Assembly: GCA_037042915.1 (NCBI GenBank)
Contig: CM073200.1
Coordinates: 186,001-250,000, forward strand
From: Auricularia sp. M13
Taxonomy: Eukaryota; Basidiomycota; Agaricomycetes; Auriculariales; Auriculariaceae
Direction: 5' to 3'
DNA length: 64,000 bases
This document shows, one piece after another, positions 34,834 through 46,214 of this stretch. Numbering within the stretch: position 1 is the stretch's first letter; each line of letters opens with the position of its first letter. The position numbers were made by a program, and so were the translations under genes. Below the pieces are notes generated by a model. It made no database searches. It was not told the origin of the DNA and saw nothing but the letters and a program-made list of their open reading frames with translations.

Positions 34834-37800
34834 ATGGCCACCATATCCACCCAGCTGCGCACGCTGCTCAAGGAGCCGTCCAAGGACGAGCTCACGCGCA
34901 TATTCTTTGCGCTCAACGGCCAGCCCGGGCCCGACGAGCTCGCGCACGGCGACAAGCTCGATATCAGCGCAGTAGTCTCCATCCAGGGCATGGACGACTC
35001 GTCCTACGTGCGTGCGGCCTGAATACAATGTGACGGGCTGCTCATAGCGCTGCAGGCTGGGCGATTGTACCTGCTGGGCCCGTACCTCGCCTTCGCGTCG
35101 CTGGATCGCAAGTCGGTGCGGTTCACGCTGCCGCTGTGCACCGTGCGCCGCGTCGAGCGCCTCAACTCGCGCACGGGGGCCTTCGCGCTCAGCCTGCTGC
35201 TCTGGCACGGCCTCAAGCTCATCCTGCAGCTGACGTCGCTGCGCCCGACGGCGGACGCCTTCTGCGCGCGCCTGCGCGACGCGCTCAAGATGCAGCTCCA
35301 GCTGGGCAACATGCGCGCGATGAAGACGTTCGTCAAGACGTGCTACTCCGAGTCGCTCGTCGCCTCCGCCAGCAACACCGTCGAGAACGAGCGCGAGGAC
35401 GGCAGCCTCGTCGCCCACGACGGCGCCCAGCAGTCCTATCTCGGCGGGCTCGGCCTCAAGTTCAAGTTCCCCGGCGATCCCAAGAAGTGCGCTGTGTCAT
35501 TCAGTATTAAGCTGCCATACTTGCTGACAGGTTGCCACGGCAGGTTGCGGGAGGCGTCTAAAACGAAGCTATGGGCCCAGTATCTACGCGAGCATGGCCG
35601 CAACCTCACGCTGCTGCGGTACCCGCAATGCACGCGCCTCGTTCAAGTCGGCCTTCCCAACCGTCTTCGTGGCGAAATATGGGAGACCTTATCCGGCTCG
35701 CTATATCTTCGCTTCAACAACCAGGGCTTGTACGAGAAGATCCTCAAGGAGAACGAGGGGCGCACGAGCACGAGCACCGAGGAGATAGAGAAGGATTTGC
35801 AACGCAGTCTGCCGGAGTACTCGGCATACCAGACCGAAGAGGGCATCGACTCGCTCCGCCGCGTCCTTACCGCCTACAGCTGGCGAAATCCCGAGCTGGG
35901 ATACTGCCAGGCGATGAACATCCTGGCGGCCGCAATTCTGATGTACGCCACAGCCGCCATTGCTTACAAGGCTCGTTTACTCACATGAAGCCAAGTTATA
36001 TGTCAGAGGAGCAGGCATTCTGGCTGCTCGAGGTGCTCTGCGTGCGCCTTCTGCCAGGCTATTACAGGTGCGAATTCCGCGCTGTGTGCGGTCGATCACT
36101 CAGCTGCGCAGCCCGTCGATGCATGGCACGCTGCTTGACCAGCGCGTCTTCGAAGCGCTCGTGCACCGCTGTCTGCCCATGATACACGACCACTTCCAAG
36201 AGGTCGATGTTCAGCTTTCCGTTGCGTCCTTGCCATGGTTCCTCAGTCTGTGCGTGTCCATTATTTCCGATGCTGCCATATCTGACTATTTCACATAGAT
36301 TCATTAATAGCATGCCTATGATCTTTGCGTTCCGCATAGTAGACTGTTTCTTCTGCATGGGGCCGAAGGTGCTGTTCCAGGTCGGACTCGCGATTCTCAA
36401 GATCAACGGCGAGGCCCTGCTGAACGTCCAAGACGACGGCGGGTTCATCAAGTAAGTCGTTCGCGCTCCATAGCCATTTCACTCACCCAGCCCCAGTCTG
36501 ATGCGCGAGTACTTCGCGACGCTCGACCGGTCCGCACACCCCGCCTCGCCCGACTCTCGCGCACGCGCCATCACGCGTTTCCAAGAAGTACGTGGACCCG
36601 TTGAGGCTCTGGAGACTTGTTCACAGCGCCGCTTGTTCAGCTGCTCCTTGTCGCCTTCCGCGAGTTCTCCGTCATCACGGACGAGATGATCCACAACGAG
36701 CGCCGCCGGTTTAGAGGAGAAATCATCCACGGCATCGAGTCGTTCTCGAAGCGCGCGGCGGTGCGCAACCTCAAGACCTTCCGGCGGTTCACAAAGGACC
36801 AGATTGGGCTCATCTACGGTACCATCCTCTCAACTTACCACCTTTTCTTCTTCAAGAAAGCTGAACGGTATTGCTCAGATGTGTTGTTCAAAGCGATATG
36901 CGTCGCACCGCCTCCTCCCAGCCTGAACCCGCCTATCGTCCCGACCAATGGGGCTGAGCATGAACGGCCGGAGACACGGATTGACTTGAAGACCTTCCGT
37001 GTGTTCCTCAGTGAAATTGCAACTTGGGCACGGGACGACGCAATCGTTTCCAACGGGTTCCAAGTAAGCTGCATCGTTGTTCGAAATCTGCGGACTCTGA
37101 CTGCGATGATTATTAGGAGCGGATCGACCGTAGTATACCTGAACATGAACTCATCGACCGGTTGTTCTTCTTCTGGGACACGTCCTGCCGCGGCGCTCTT
37201 TCGTTCCAGGTTGGATGATACTTCTTGTCCGATGAATATGTCGCTCAACAGCCGGCTTACAGGACCTTGTCAACGGATTGGACGGGATTATGTTTGCGGA
37301 CTTGATGTCGAGCATCGAGTGGTTCTTCACGCTCCACGACAAGGACAAGGATGGTTACCTGACGCGCGACGAAGTGCTCACTGTCTCCGAATCCCTTCTG
37401 GTCAGTACTATCTTCAGCACGGCGTACCGTTGCTGACCTCCATGCAGTTTATTTTCCGGTACGAAATCGGCGATGCGTATCTCGGTGCAGTTAGCCGGTT
37501 TATGTCCAACGCCTTCGAGTACGGTGATACCCTGCAACAAGACGCCGAGAAGACCGCCGACACCGACGGCGCGCATACGCGACCGTATCTGAACCTTGCC
37601 ACGTACGCAATAGTGCTGCCGTTTTGCGCCGCACCTGGGGCTTATTCTCGTCCTGCAGATTCCGCATGGTGGTGCTCGCCGACGAACTGCTGGAGCAGTT
37701 CTTCGAGATGGACCTGCGCGAATCCTTCCGTTTAGAACACGTGGAGATCGAGGACGTCTCGCACCACGGCCAGCCGACTGGGTTCCTCGGCCTGGGCGGG

Positions 37801-38362
37801 CTGCTGTCGACGATCGTCACGGAGGACAACAAGAAGATATTCAACAAGTTTACGGACGAAATCGGCAAGACCATCGGGAAGCACCAGGTCATGCACCGGC
37901 CGTCCATCGGGCGGATAGACCGCCGCCAGGCGCTCGAGGAGCCCAAGGCCCGCGAGTCGCTGCTGCCGCCCAAGCTGCAAATATCGACCTCGCGCTCGCC
38001 ATCGCCCGCGCCCGGCGCGTCGGACAGGGAGAAGCAGGGTCTCTTGCGCGCGCCGTCGCCCGCCGCGCTGACCCCCGCATCGCCAGTGGTGAACCCCATA
38101 AAGTTTACCGTCCTGGAGAGAACACCGTTCGCGATCGACGAGGCGCGCGACGATGGAGATACGGACGAGGACGACGATGTGAGCGCCGCCAGTGCGGACG
38201 ATGAGGAGGTTATGGATGAGGTCAGCGCCGCAGTTCTAGTTATTCCGGAAGCTGACACGTGCTGCGCAGGTCGATGCATTCCTGGAAGCCCACGACACCG
38301 GCCTGACGGACGCGGACAAGGCTATTGCCGCGGACTTGCAGACAGCTTCACCAATGAAATAG
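34834..38362 (+). CDS. TBC-domain Rab GTPase-activating protein with GRAM and EF-hand regions
   Basis: Multi-exon gene; first exon 34834-35007, stop at 38360-38362. After a short N-terminus comes a GRAM-like lipid-binding region (SYAGRLYLLGPYLAF, FTLPLCTVRRVER). The TBC domain starts VQVGLPNRLRGEIWETLSG. It has both catalytic fingers: the Arg in IEKDLQRSLPE and the Gln in LGYCQAMNILAA. Downstream, DKDKDGYLTRDE is a complete EF-hand calcium loop. The C-terminus is Ser/Pro-rich then acidic, ending DLQTASPMK. This layout matches yeast Gyp2/Mdr1 and animal TBC1D8/9, which switch off Rab/Ypt proteins on secretory or endocytic membranes. About ten introns; several were placed (for example the one joining GDPKK to LREASKTK) but not all. 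The short shared start region with the EngB-type gene is noted separately. Confidence 0.9.
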
Positions 38363-38616
38363 TAGACAACATGACGATTGATGAGCCCGAAGTTCTTACT
38401 GCTTTGCGACGAATGTATCTTTACCGCTTTACAGAGATATTTCATACTGTTCACGGCCCGGCTGTCCTCCCACCCACCCACCTGGCGCGACGCCGTGTTA
38501 ATAATGGCGCAAGAATCGCCGGCAATCATGGCCTCATGCAATAGTACAAATATGTGGTCCGCAGTTTTGCGCCTATGTAATCTGGATCCCCGTGTGCGGC
38601 TTCCATCTCGACCACG

Positions 38617-40006
38617 ATGAGCGACATCGATCTATCGCAGTATACGCTCTTCCCGGCCACCCCTGAACAAGTTATCGAGTACAGAACTCGGGGGCACGCG
38701 CAATGGGGAATTGGTATCCCAGTGGATCGATACCTTCAGGCATATGCAAGACTGGCTGCATTCGAGCACGCTGTCAATGGGAGACTGGCGACTTGGTACG
38801 CTTTCGCTGGGATCAATTTTGCAGGTATCTATAAAGTTGCTTACAGTTTGTTGCAGGGTTCTGGCGCCCGTGTCGGATCCACAGTCGCTGGACTTCTTGT
38901 GCTCATGCGAAACGTGTGACCCGCATCCCTCCCTCGCAGGGGATTACAAACTGATGATGATGACGCAGGTACCGCCGGGAAGGTTTCGTCGTGTACCCGG
39001 GGGAGACGGTGCCCAAGGAGGAGACCATGTTTGCAATTGGAGCGTGAGTCCGCGATAGAGCAGAGCACCGGCGCGATGGACGAGTACGACTGACGATCCG
39101 GACTACCAGTGTCTACACGCCACCGAAATATCGTCGCAAGGGCGCAGCGCGTCGCATGATGCGGCTTCTTCACCGCGTCTTGGCGACGCCGGAGTCGCTC
39201 CCGCCGTTCCCTGCAGCGTGGGGCACGCCACCCACCGTTCTCCCGCCAGATCATAAACTCGGTGTGGCCAGCGTGCTCTACAGCGACATCGGCGCAGAAT
39301 TCTACGGCCAATGCGGCCCCAGCGAGGATACGCGCGGGTGGGAGGTTGACAGTCCGGTCAGTACCGTTTGGCAAGTGTCGAAGGTGCAAGAGGTGTTTGC
39401 TGCGTCCAGCCCACCGGACAAACCAGCAACGATTCTCGGGATGGAGGACTTGGAAACAGTGTGGGCGCAGGACGGCGAACTCATGCGTGCAGAGCGCACA
39501 GCGGCACCGTCATCGACCGCGACGATGACATTTGCGCCATGGCGTGGTGTCGGCGGCGTGCAAGTGTTCCGCAACGAGTTTTTCCTCAGGATGGTCGGCA
39601 AGACTCTGGACGGATGGGGCGCGCGCGTCTCTGCCGAGCAGGACGAATTGGCGTATGCAACCTGGATGGTTGACGATTGGAAAGAGTGGACGACGCTCAT
39701 CTTCACGCGCATCCGATCCCAGTCCCCAGATCACTTCCGCACCCTCCTGCGTTCGGCGGCGGAGGTTGCGGCTGCCGCGGGCCTGAGCGTTATAGAGGCG
39801 TGGAACGTACCAGAACACTTATTGAGTGTTGCGGAGGAATTTGGTGGAGTAACGGAAGCCCGAACGACGCATCTGAACTGCCTCGCCTGGTACGGTCCTG
39901 GCGATAATGTCAAATGGCTCAACAACGAGAAGTGAGTCATTTCCAGCTTGAAGTGGACAGCGTGGAGGGCACCGAGCTAATATCTTGAAGGTTTGCATGG
40001 GCTTGA
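38617..40006 (+). CDS. LYC1-like GNAT acetyltransferase
   Basis: Five exons: 38617-38795, 38857-38913, 38969-39043, 39110-39931 and 39991-40006. They join in phase to 382 aa. The N-terminus (YTLFPATPEQV) and SLDFLCSCETYRREGFVVYP fit the LYC1 family. The GNAT acetyl-CoA loop is YRRKGAARRMMRLL. The C-terminal region ends NCLAWYGPGDNVKWLNNEKF, characteristic of this fungal group. LYC1 of Yarrowia acetylates lysine in its breakdown; whether this protein uses lysine is inference. The last exon is only 16 nt (FAWA and stop) and was confirmed by the matching splice signals in the decayed copy at 42.4-43.4 kb. Tandem to the TBC gene, 254 bp after its stop. Confidence 0.85.
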
Positions 40007-40349
40007 TAAAACTTGGTGTGCAGGACTCGGGTTCACCGTGCACGAGTTCAACGTTCAGTGTTCCGAGTCAATGCAGCGCGAATCCATGACCTTCTTCTGC
40101 GAAATTTCCTGTACCACTGGCACTTGAATGTTGAAATAGTCCAGCTGGGAGGATGCGCTGGCGGATTGAAATGGTGCTTTATTTGTCCTTCCGCGGCTCT
40201 TCACCGACACCATGCAGCACCCGGGCCGCCTCGACACGACTTCGCGACGGTCACGCGAGCTTCGAAGACGTCCGTAATGTCACTGAGCAATCCCTTAAGA
40301 GCCCCATGGGCATCCACCCACCCCATCGCGCGCCGCTCCCTCGCTGTCC
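40007..40349. other. Intergenic stretch
   Basis: 343 bp between the LYC1-like gene and the alginate-lyase-like gene. A second ATG frame overlapping from 40013 shows no domain. No TATA box is evident. Confidence 0.4.
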
Positions 40350-41867
40350 ATGCGCTGCCGGTCCTCGTTCGTCGCTGCGCTGCTCTGCGCCGCCCGCTCG
40401 CTCGCGCACAACAGGCCGCCCGCGACGGTCGTCATCGACGGCGGGCGCATGTACGCTGCGCGCGCGCAGATTATGGCGGGCACGGCGTGCGCGCCGCTCA
40501 TGGACTCGCTGGCCGCGTTGCAGAAGGACGCGGACTCGTGGTTGACCAAGGGCCCGTGGAGCGTCGTCGACAAGGGCGTCGCCGCGCCCGGGGGCACCAT
40601 CCACGACTACGTGAGCAAGGCGCCTTACTTCTGGCCGTCCAAGAACAAAACGGCGGACAATGTGCGTTGCGTTTACGTCTTGTATTCAGTACTGACCCCG
40701 AGCAGCCGCAGGGATGCCCGTACATCGAGAAAGGTGTGCTCCGTTTCCTGCTCTTGCTCTTGCTTTTTCTGACCCTGCGTCTGTAGACGGCGTGCGTAAC
40801 CCCGAGGTCGACGTGGGCACCGACCGCCAGGCGATCGGCAGCGTCTGCTACGCCGTACCGTCGCTCGCCTTCGCCTGGTACTACACGAACAACAGCGCGT
40901 ACGCAATCCACGCGGGTGACATCGTCCGCCGCTGGTTCCTCGACCCCGCGACGGCGATGAACCCAAACATCGACCACGGTCAGGTGCGCGCCGCTTGCTT
41001 CTTGCAATATCCTGCCGCTGCCATCTGACGCCGCGCCGTGCAGGTCATCACATGCTCCAACACGGGACGCAGCATTGGCATCATCGACTTCAGGCGCGTC
41101 CATATGCGCCTTCTTCTCGCCTTGAGCCTGGCTGACGCGCTGCTGCACTACAGCCAGATGTACACCTCCGTGCTCGACGCCGTCGCCGTGCTCGACGCGG
41201 GGCCCGCGCCGGGCTGGACGGCGACGGACTCGGCGGCGTTCGTGGCGTGGAACAACAAGTTCTACACGTGGCTGGCGAACAGCACGTTCGGCGTGCAGGA
41301 GCGTGGGCAGGGCAACAATCACGGCACGTTCGCGGACATGCAGCTCGCGGCCATCGCGCTCTTCGTCGGCGACACCGCGGGAGCAGCCTCCATCGCCGCC
41401 TCGTCCAAGGCCGCCCGCATCGACAAGCAGATCGCGAGCGACGGCAGCCAGCCGCAGGAGCTCGCGCGCACTAGGTCGTTCCATTACTCGACCTTCAGCC
41501 TCGTGGCGTATACCCGCCTCGCGCAGGTCGCGCGCAAGGTTGGCGTGGATCTGTGGAGCTATGTCGGCGCGCAGGGGCAGAGCATCAATAAAGCCGTCGA
41601 GTTTATCGTACCCGCTGCCAGCGGCGCGAGCGCGTGGACGTACCCCGAGCTCAACTTCACTAGGTGCTGTCCTTCACTTCCTCGTTGATGATCTGAAGAC
41701 TGACAAGCGTTTCACGCAGATTCTCCGCATCCGACATAGTACACGCCGCAGCCGACGCCGGGAACGCCGTCGCGGCCGCCGCGGTCTCTAACCTTGAGAC
41801 GCCGCCCAAGGGTGACATGTGGTGGGTGCGACCCGCGCCGGAGCAGCTCGACTCGATCGCGGGCTGA
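40350..41867 (+). CDS. Secreted alginate-lyase-like protein
   Basis: Six exons: 40350-40661, 40706-40733, 40787-40983, 41044-41093, 41154-41663 and 41720-41867. They join in phase to 414 aa. A signal peptide is visible (MRCRSSFVAALLCAARSLA). The body matches the alginate lyase (alpha-toroid) fold: VSKAPYFWPSKNKTADN, DRQAIGSVCYAVPSLAFAWY, a central QGNNHGTFADMQLAAIALF with the Asn-His pair used in catalysis, and ARTRSFHYSTFSLVAY with a Tyr. Such enzymes cleave uronate-containing polysaccharides by beta-elimination; the real substrate in a fungus is unknown. The fourth intron (41094-41153) has a GC donor (AG|GCGCGT); without it FSQMYTSVLDAVAVLD cannot be joined. Confidence 0.85.
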
Positions 41868-42429
41868 GAAACCCGCTCTCGAGTCGTCTTCGGCTGGTCA
41901 GCCTCGCTTCCATTCGTCGGACCTAGGATATCTGCTGGGATAATCTGTCGCTCACGCTGTGCTTTACGACGGTCATGATCACGCTCTTTGCCCTTTGCAT
42001 GACGATTCGTCGCCTGGAGAATGCTGATGATCCTTGGTTTGGGCGTTGCGCGGATTAGTCTGTTTGCAGAATGCTTGACGCTCTGGCTTTCTCAGATCCC
42101 CCAGCGGTGCTTCTCGTGCGTGCTCTTTCTCCGGTGGCGTTGCGGTTCGTTCTAGTGCGCGTTGGAGGCTGCGGTCCTCGCTCAGCTTGTTTCAATTACT
42201 CGCGCCGGCAACAGCTTGCGGTTGGTACTTAGCATTGTCCAATCACCGTCCCGCGTGGAGCATCGTTGCCTGCTGTTGCGCGCACGCTCTCCTTGGCCGA
42301 TCGCCCAGTCGTAAGGCGGCTAGGGCAGTGTTCGGTCTTGTCGATGCCAGGATCCCCCGTAAGTAATGCGCTCGTTCGTCCACATGCTATTCACAGTGGA
42401 TGTCGCGGGCGATCGCAACTGAGTGTTTC
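41868..42429. other. Intergenic stretch
   Basis: About 560 bp with no supported gene, between the alginate-lyase-like gene and the decayed LYC1 copy. Any 5' exons of that copy have degraded beyond recognition here. Confidence 0.4.
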
Positions 42430-43385
42430 TAGCGATGAGTACGGCTCATGCGCTAGACACCGACGCAAGGGCGCAGCGCGTCGCATGATGCATCATCATC
42501 GCATCGGGTCCTCGCAGCGCCGGAGTCGCGCCCGCATGGGACATTGCGCCTCCCCAGCTTCCAGCAGGCCACAAGTTTGGTGCCCCCGGTGTGTTGTACA
42601 GCGATGTTGGCCCTGGTTCTACAGCATCTGCGGCCCGAGCGAGGATCGCGCAGGATGGGTCGTCGACAGTCCTGTTGGTACCGTGTGGGAAGTGTCCAAG
42701 GCGAAGCGGCTGTTTGCTGAAGCGGGCACGCGCGATAACACTAGCAATCGTCCTCGCGATGGATGACTTGGAGCAGGCGTGGGAGCAGGATGCTAAGCTC
42801 CTGCAGAAGGAGGTCGCAAAATCATCATCAGAGACGGCCGCAAGGCTGACCTGCGCCCCGTGGCGCAGTGTTGGCGCCTTCCAGGTGCACCGGAACGCCT
42901 GTTTCTTGGAGACACAGGGCAAGACGGTCCTGAAAGACTGGGGCGCGCGTATCTCCTTAGAGACGCCGGGAGGATCTGGCGTTTGCGACGTGGACGATGG
43001 ATGTGGAGCTCGACCTTGAAGACGCTCATCTTCACGCGCATCCATGCTAAATCCCCAGACCATTTTCGAGCGCTCTTTTATATCGCAATCCAGAGTTCAG
43101 ACGGCGTCTACGAACGGCCTGCGCTTTGTTGAGGCGTGAATTTGCCTGAACACTTGCTGGACGTTGCGGGACAGCTTGGCGTGAAGACTAAGACCCGCAC
43201 AGAGCATCTGAATAGCATCGCGTGGTATGGTCCTGGCGACGGCGTCAGATGGTTGAACAACGAAAAGTGAGTCGCTTTCAATTGCATCTGTGCTCGAAGC
43301 TGAGTTGTTGTAGGTTTGTCTGGTGTCTGGTGTTGAGGAGCGAGTACCACTTGAACTGTTCGCATAAGTCTTGCCTACGATGTGT
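42430..43385 (+). pseudogene. Decayed second copy of the LYC1-like acetyltransferase
   Basis: Stretches match the intact gene at 38617-40006 in the same order but in different frames. RRKGAARRMM appears near 42465, CGPSEDRAGWVVDSPVGTVW near 42631, LEQAWEQDAKLLQKE near 42770, LTCAPWRSVGAFQVHRN near 42848, LKTLIFTRIHAKSPDHF near 43015, and WYGPGDGVRWLNNEK near 43222-43267. The frame is lost several times, the first exons are unrecognisable, and the final stop is not conserved. The GTGAGT donor and acceptor of the last intron are still present (from about 43267). It is a relic of a duplication spanning the alginate-lyase locus. Confidence 0.85.
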
Positions 43386-43671
43386 GGTCTTGAGAATGAA
43401 CCGAACAGGTGCGCCGCGGCGCAGCCCATTCCGCTATTTATACAGCACTTTGCTACTGTTACTCGTTTGATGCTTGACGGACGTTGTCGCTTGAGGGTGT
43501 ACGGACGTTTTGAACTTGATTGGGTCTTGCGGTCCTTGCTTGCAGTAGTCAGCGTTGTAGTTTTTGAAGCACTCACCACAATCGAAACACAAAGCGAGAT
43601 TAGTTTCAAAGCGAGACAGCTTCCTACCGACCATCCGGTTTACAAGAAAAGAGCAAGCGGGGCTTAAGCGC

Positions 43672-45030
43672 TCAAGCGCGAAGAACCGGTTCGCCAAAGC
43701 CTTCCATGAAGTCGTCGTCCTGGTCGTCCACCGGTACATTATTGACGGCGGAGACTGAGGACGGCCAGACGCCCGGCGTGGAGTTGACGGCAGGCTCGTC
43801 GAGGCAGCCGGGGACGCAGCCGCGGAGGAGAACGGGAACCTGCTCGCTGAGGCGCTGTCCGGCGAGCACGTTGCGGAACTCCACGCGCGTGTGGCCGGGC
43901 TCGATGAAGCAGTTGCCGTGCGCCATGCACGTGTTGAGTCGCGCGCACTTGGTGGCATTGGTCGGCTCGAAGAACTGTGCGAGGTCTTCCGGAAGGGGCA
44001 TGCCGTATGCGTCGACGAGCCTCTGCGCCAGGTGTACGCTTTCAGGAGCGCATAGTTTGCGAAGGCAGAGCTCTTTCAAGCTCGGCCATGTGCGCGCTTC
44101 CCAAGGGGCCTCGCGCAGCAGGTTGTTGTTGGGGAAGAGCGTGAAATTGCTCAGTGTAAGGTTGTCGAGCTCCACGGGAAGTGTTGTGAAGAGATTGCGA
44201 GCGATGTTGAGCTCTTTGAGCGACGTGAGCTGGCCGATCGCCCCTGGGAGCACCTTCAGGCCGTTGCCGTCCAGCGAAAGAGCCACCAGCTGGCGAAGAC
44301 TAAAGAGCTCAGGAGGAAGAACTGTGATTGAGTTGAATGCGAGGCGGAGGGACAGCGCCCCAGTGTGGGACTGGGTTGTCGTACGGGAGAAGACGCGCTG
44401 ATGACTCGAGACACGCGACATGGGCAATGTAACAGTCGCCGCAGAATCGACGCGCGAGAACGTTGTGTCAGCATGGTCAGCTTTGAGCATGACCATGTCC
44501 CCGAGGTCTTCCACACACGGGGCAATGTGCTGCAGGTCGTGCCTTCTGTATTCATATGTCAGACCTTCAGATAAAACCCGGGAACACGAGGAGACGTACG
44601 ATAAATCTATAGCCGGCTTTACCTCGTCGATTGCAGCGGACACCGTCTCGGACCAGATCTGTTCGTCGCGCAGGCGCTTTTCATACGCCAGAGTGTCCTT
44701 CGCGAGCTCGTCGTCGCCGTCACTGAAGCCAGATTCGGGCTCGCCATCTGGTGCAGCGCCGCTGAGACTAGGAGCGTCACTGAAGTCATCGCGCATCTTG
44801 ACGTCGGTATCCTTCGGCGGCGTCACTGGCGGCGTCACGGGACGATATGTGCGTTTGGGGCGAGATATATCGTATCGAGGCGGTCGCTTGCCAGCCGACG
44901 AGGAGGTCGCAGCAAACGGATGCTGCAGTGTCGACGCTGTCTCGGCCTGTGGCATGGGCGATGACTCGCGCGACAATGACAGGGACGAGCAGATAGACGG
45001 CGGCGAGGACGGCGGCGAGGACGGGTACAT
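43672..45030 (-). CDS. Leucine-rich-repeat protein
   Basis: Two exons, 45030-44600 and 44545-43672, give 434 aa. The N-terminal 150 residues are Ser/Pro/Thr-rich and disordered. The middle holds a short series of leucine-rich repeats: LSLRLAFNSITVLPPELFSL, LVALSLDGNGLKVLPGAIGQ, LKELNIARNLFTTLPVELDN and a fourth weaker one. The C-terminal part is Cys-containing (TKCARLNTCMAHGNCF) and acidic at the very end. The repeats are of the LxxLPxx type found in Ras-linked scaffolds, but no kinase, cyclase or phosphatase is present, so I cannot assign a role. The 54-nt intron (44599-44546) is stop-free and in frame, so it can be read through. The start at 45030 is the first true ATG. Confidence 0.75.
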   Translation of the reverse strand: MYPSSPPSSPPSICSSLSLSRESSPMPQAETASTLQHPFAATSSSAGKRPPRYDISRPKRTYRPVTPPVTPPKDTDVKMRDDFSDAPSLSGAAPDGEPESGFSDGDDELAKDTLAYEKRLRDEQIWSETVSAAIDEVKPAIDLSYVSSCSRVLSEGLTYEYRRHDLQHIAPCVEDLGDMVMLKADHADTTFSRVDSAATVTLPMSRVSSHQRVFSRTTTQSHTGALSLRLAFNSITVLPPELFSLRQLVALSLDGNGLKVLPGAIGQLTSLKELNIARNLFTTLPVELDNLTLSNFTLFPNNNLLREAPWEARTWPSLKELCLRKLCAPESVHLAQRLVDAYGMPLPEDLAQFFEPTNATKCARLNTCMAHGNCFIEPGHTRVEFRNVLAGQRLSEQVPVLLRGCVPGCLDEPAVNSTPGVWPSSVSAVNNVPVDDQDDDFMEGFGEPVLRA

Positions 45031-45277
45031 GCTGGGCGCAGGAATGGGCAGAAAGCACGATAAAGCAGAGCGCACGACTCGAGCGCGGAGCGGCGGCGCC
45101 GGTCAGGTACCGAGACGTGATTGCACGTGACTCGACGCGGGCTATCAACAGGATTCAATTGGGTCACACATGCATCCACAGGCATAAGTATATGCTTTAT
45201 AAATCCTAGATAGAGGCAACCGCCGCGTCAGAAACCGCGTATAACAGCATGATATCTGTTGGGATAGCGCGAGTTAC

Positions 45278-46214
45278 TTAACCGCGAATACCAACGTCTC
45301 TGAGAGGAACGATCAAGACAAACTCGTGACCGGGTAGCAGCTTTCCTAACGGCCACATGAGGTCATTATAATCCTCCCATCGCTGCATGGCAGCCAGCGG
45401 CTCCGTGTGATCAACATAGAAAGAAGTGAAGGCGGCAGAGATGACCCCTTCATCATGTGGCACAACTTCAAAGAGCGAGCCTCTCAGTGCCGCAGTCTTG
45501 AGATAGTCGACCGTGGCTGCAGCCAGAATACCCGGCGCCCGATCGCGAATGAAGGCCAGATCGACCTTGCGCATGCACACGCCTGCCGGCGAAAAGCAAT
45601 CAAACGTGCGCGACGGAGTTAAACTCTGAGAACTCACGAGCACTTTTGGCTAGCGCAAGACAGGCTGCGGGATGCGACGACGCAATGCCCATTGCGCTGC
45701 ATCTAGAATCAAACCCGCGGCCGGGGAGCAGGCGCAGCAAGTGCGTCGCGATGCCGCACTCCCGCCATGGCGCCGCGACGACCAACTGGGTGATCCAGCA
45801 TATCTGATCCCCTGGATCTTTCGTGTCAGCCATCAGTAAGAGGGGGGGAAGGGAAGCATTCTTGAGAGCCACACAAACCGTCATAGTCCCAGATGGTCGC
45901 AAACGCATGTCCGGCAAGCTCCTCCTTGCCGCCCGCAGGCGTCACAATACAGCGCGCCAGGACAGTCCTCTCTGGATCACTGACACTCTGCTGCCGCAGG
46001 CGCTCAGCATTCATTCTAACGCGCGACCCTACATCCAAAGGTTCCAGCCTTCCGTATGCTGCACCGAGACGGACTCACCAGGCTTCAGCGGCCGCGCCAC
46101 ATCCGCGGCCCACACGCCATAATGCCGACTGAACAGCTCCGCGCATGCAGCGAGCGCGGTCCTATCAATATCCGAGCCCAGGATGAGTTCGTATCTGAGG
46201 GTGCAGGGCTGCAT
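45278..46214 (-). CDS. GNAT-family N-acetyltransferase, uncharacterised fungal type
   Basis: Four exons: 46214-46079, 46028-45879, 45817-45638 and 45582-45278. They join in phase to 256 aa. Core GNAT strands are visible: LAGHAFATIWDYDG, then ICWITQLVVAAPWRECGIAT, where R-x2-G-I-A is the acetyl-CoA loop, and GIASSHPAACLALAKS. The C-terminal half (VDLAFIRDRAPGILAA, FTSFYVDHTEPLAAM, LLPGHEFVLIVP) is shared by a fungal group whose substrate I do not know. It is not closely similar to the LYC1-like gene. The promoter region lies in 46215-46876. Confidence 0.8.
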
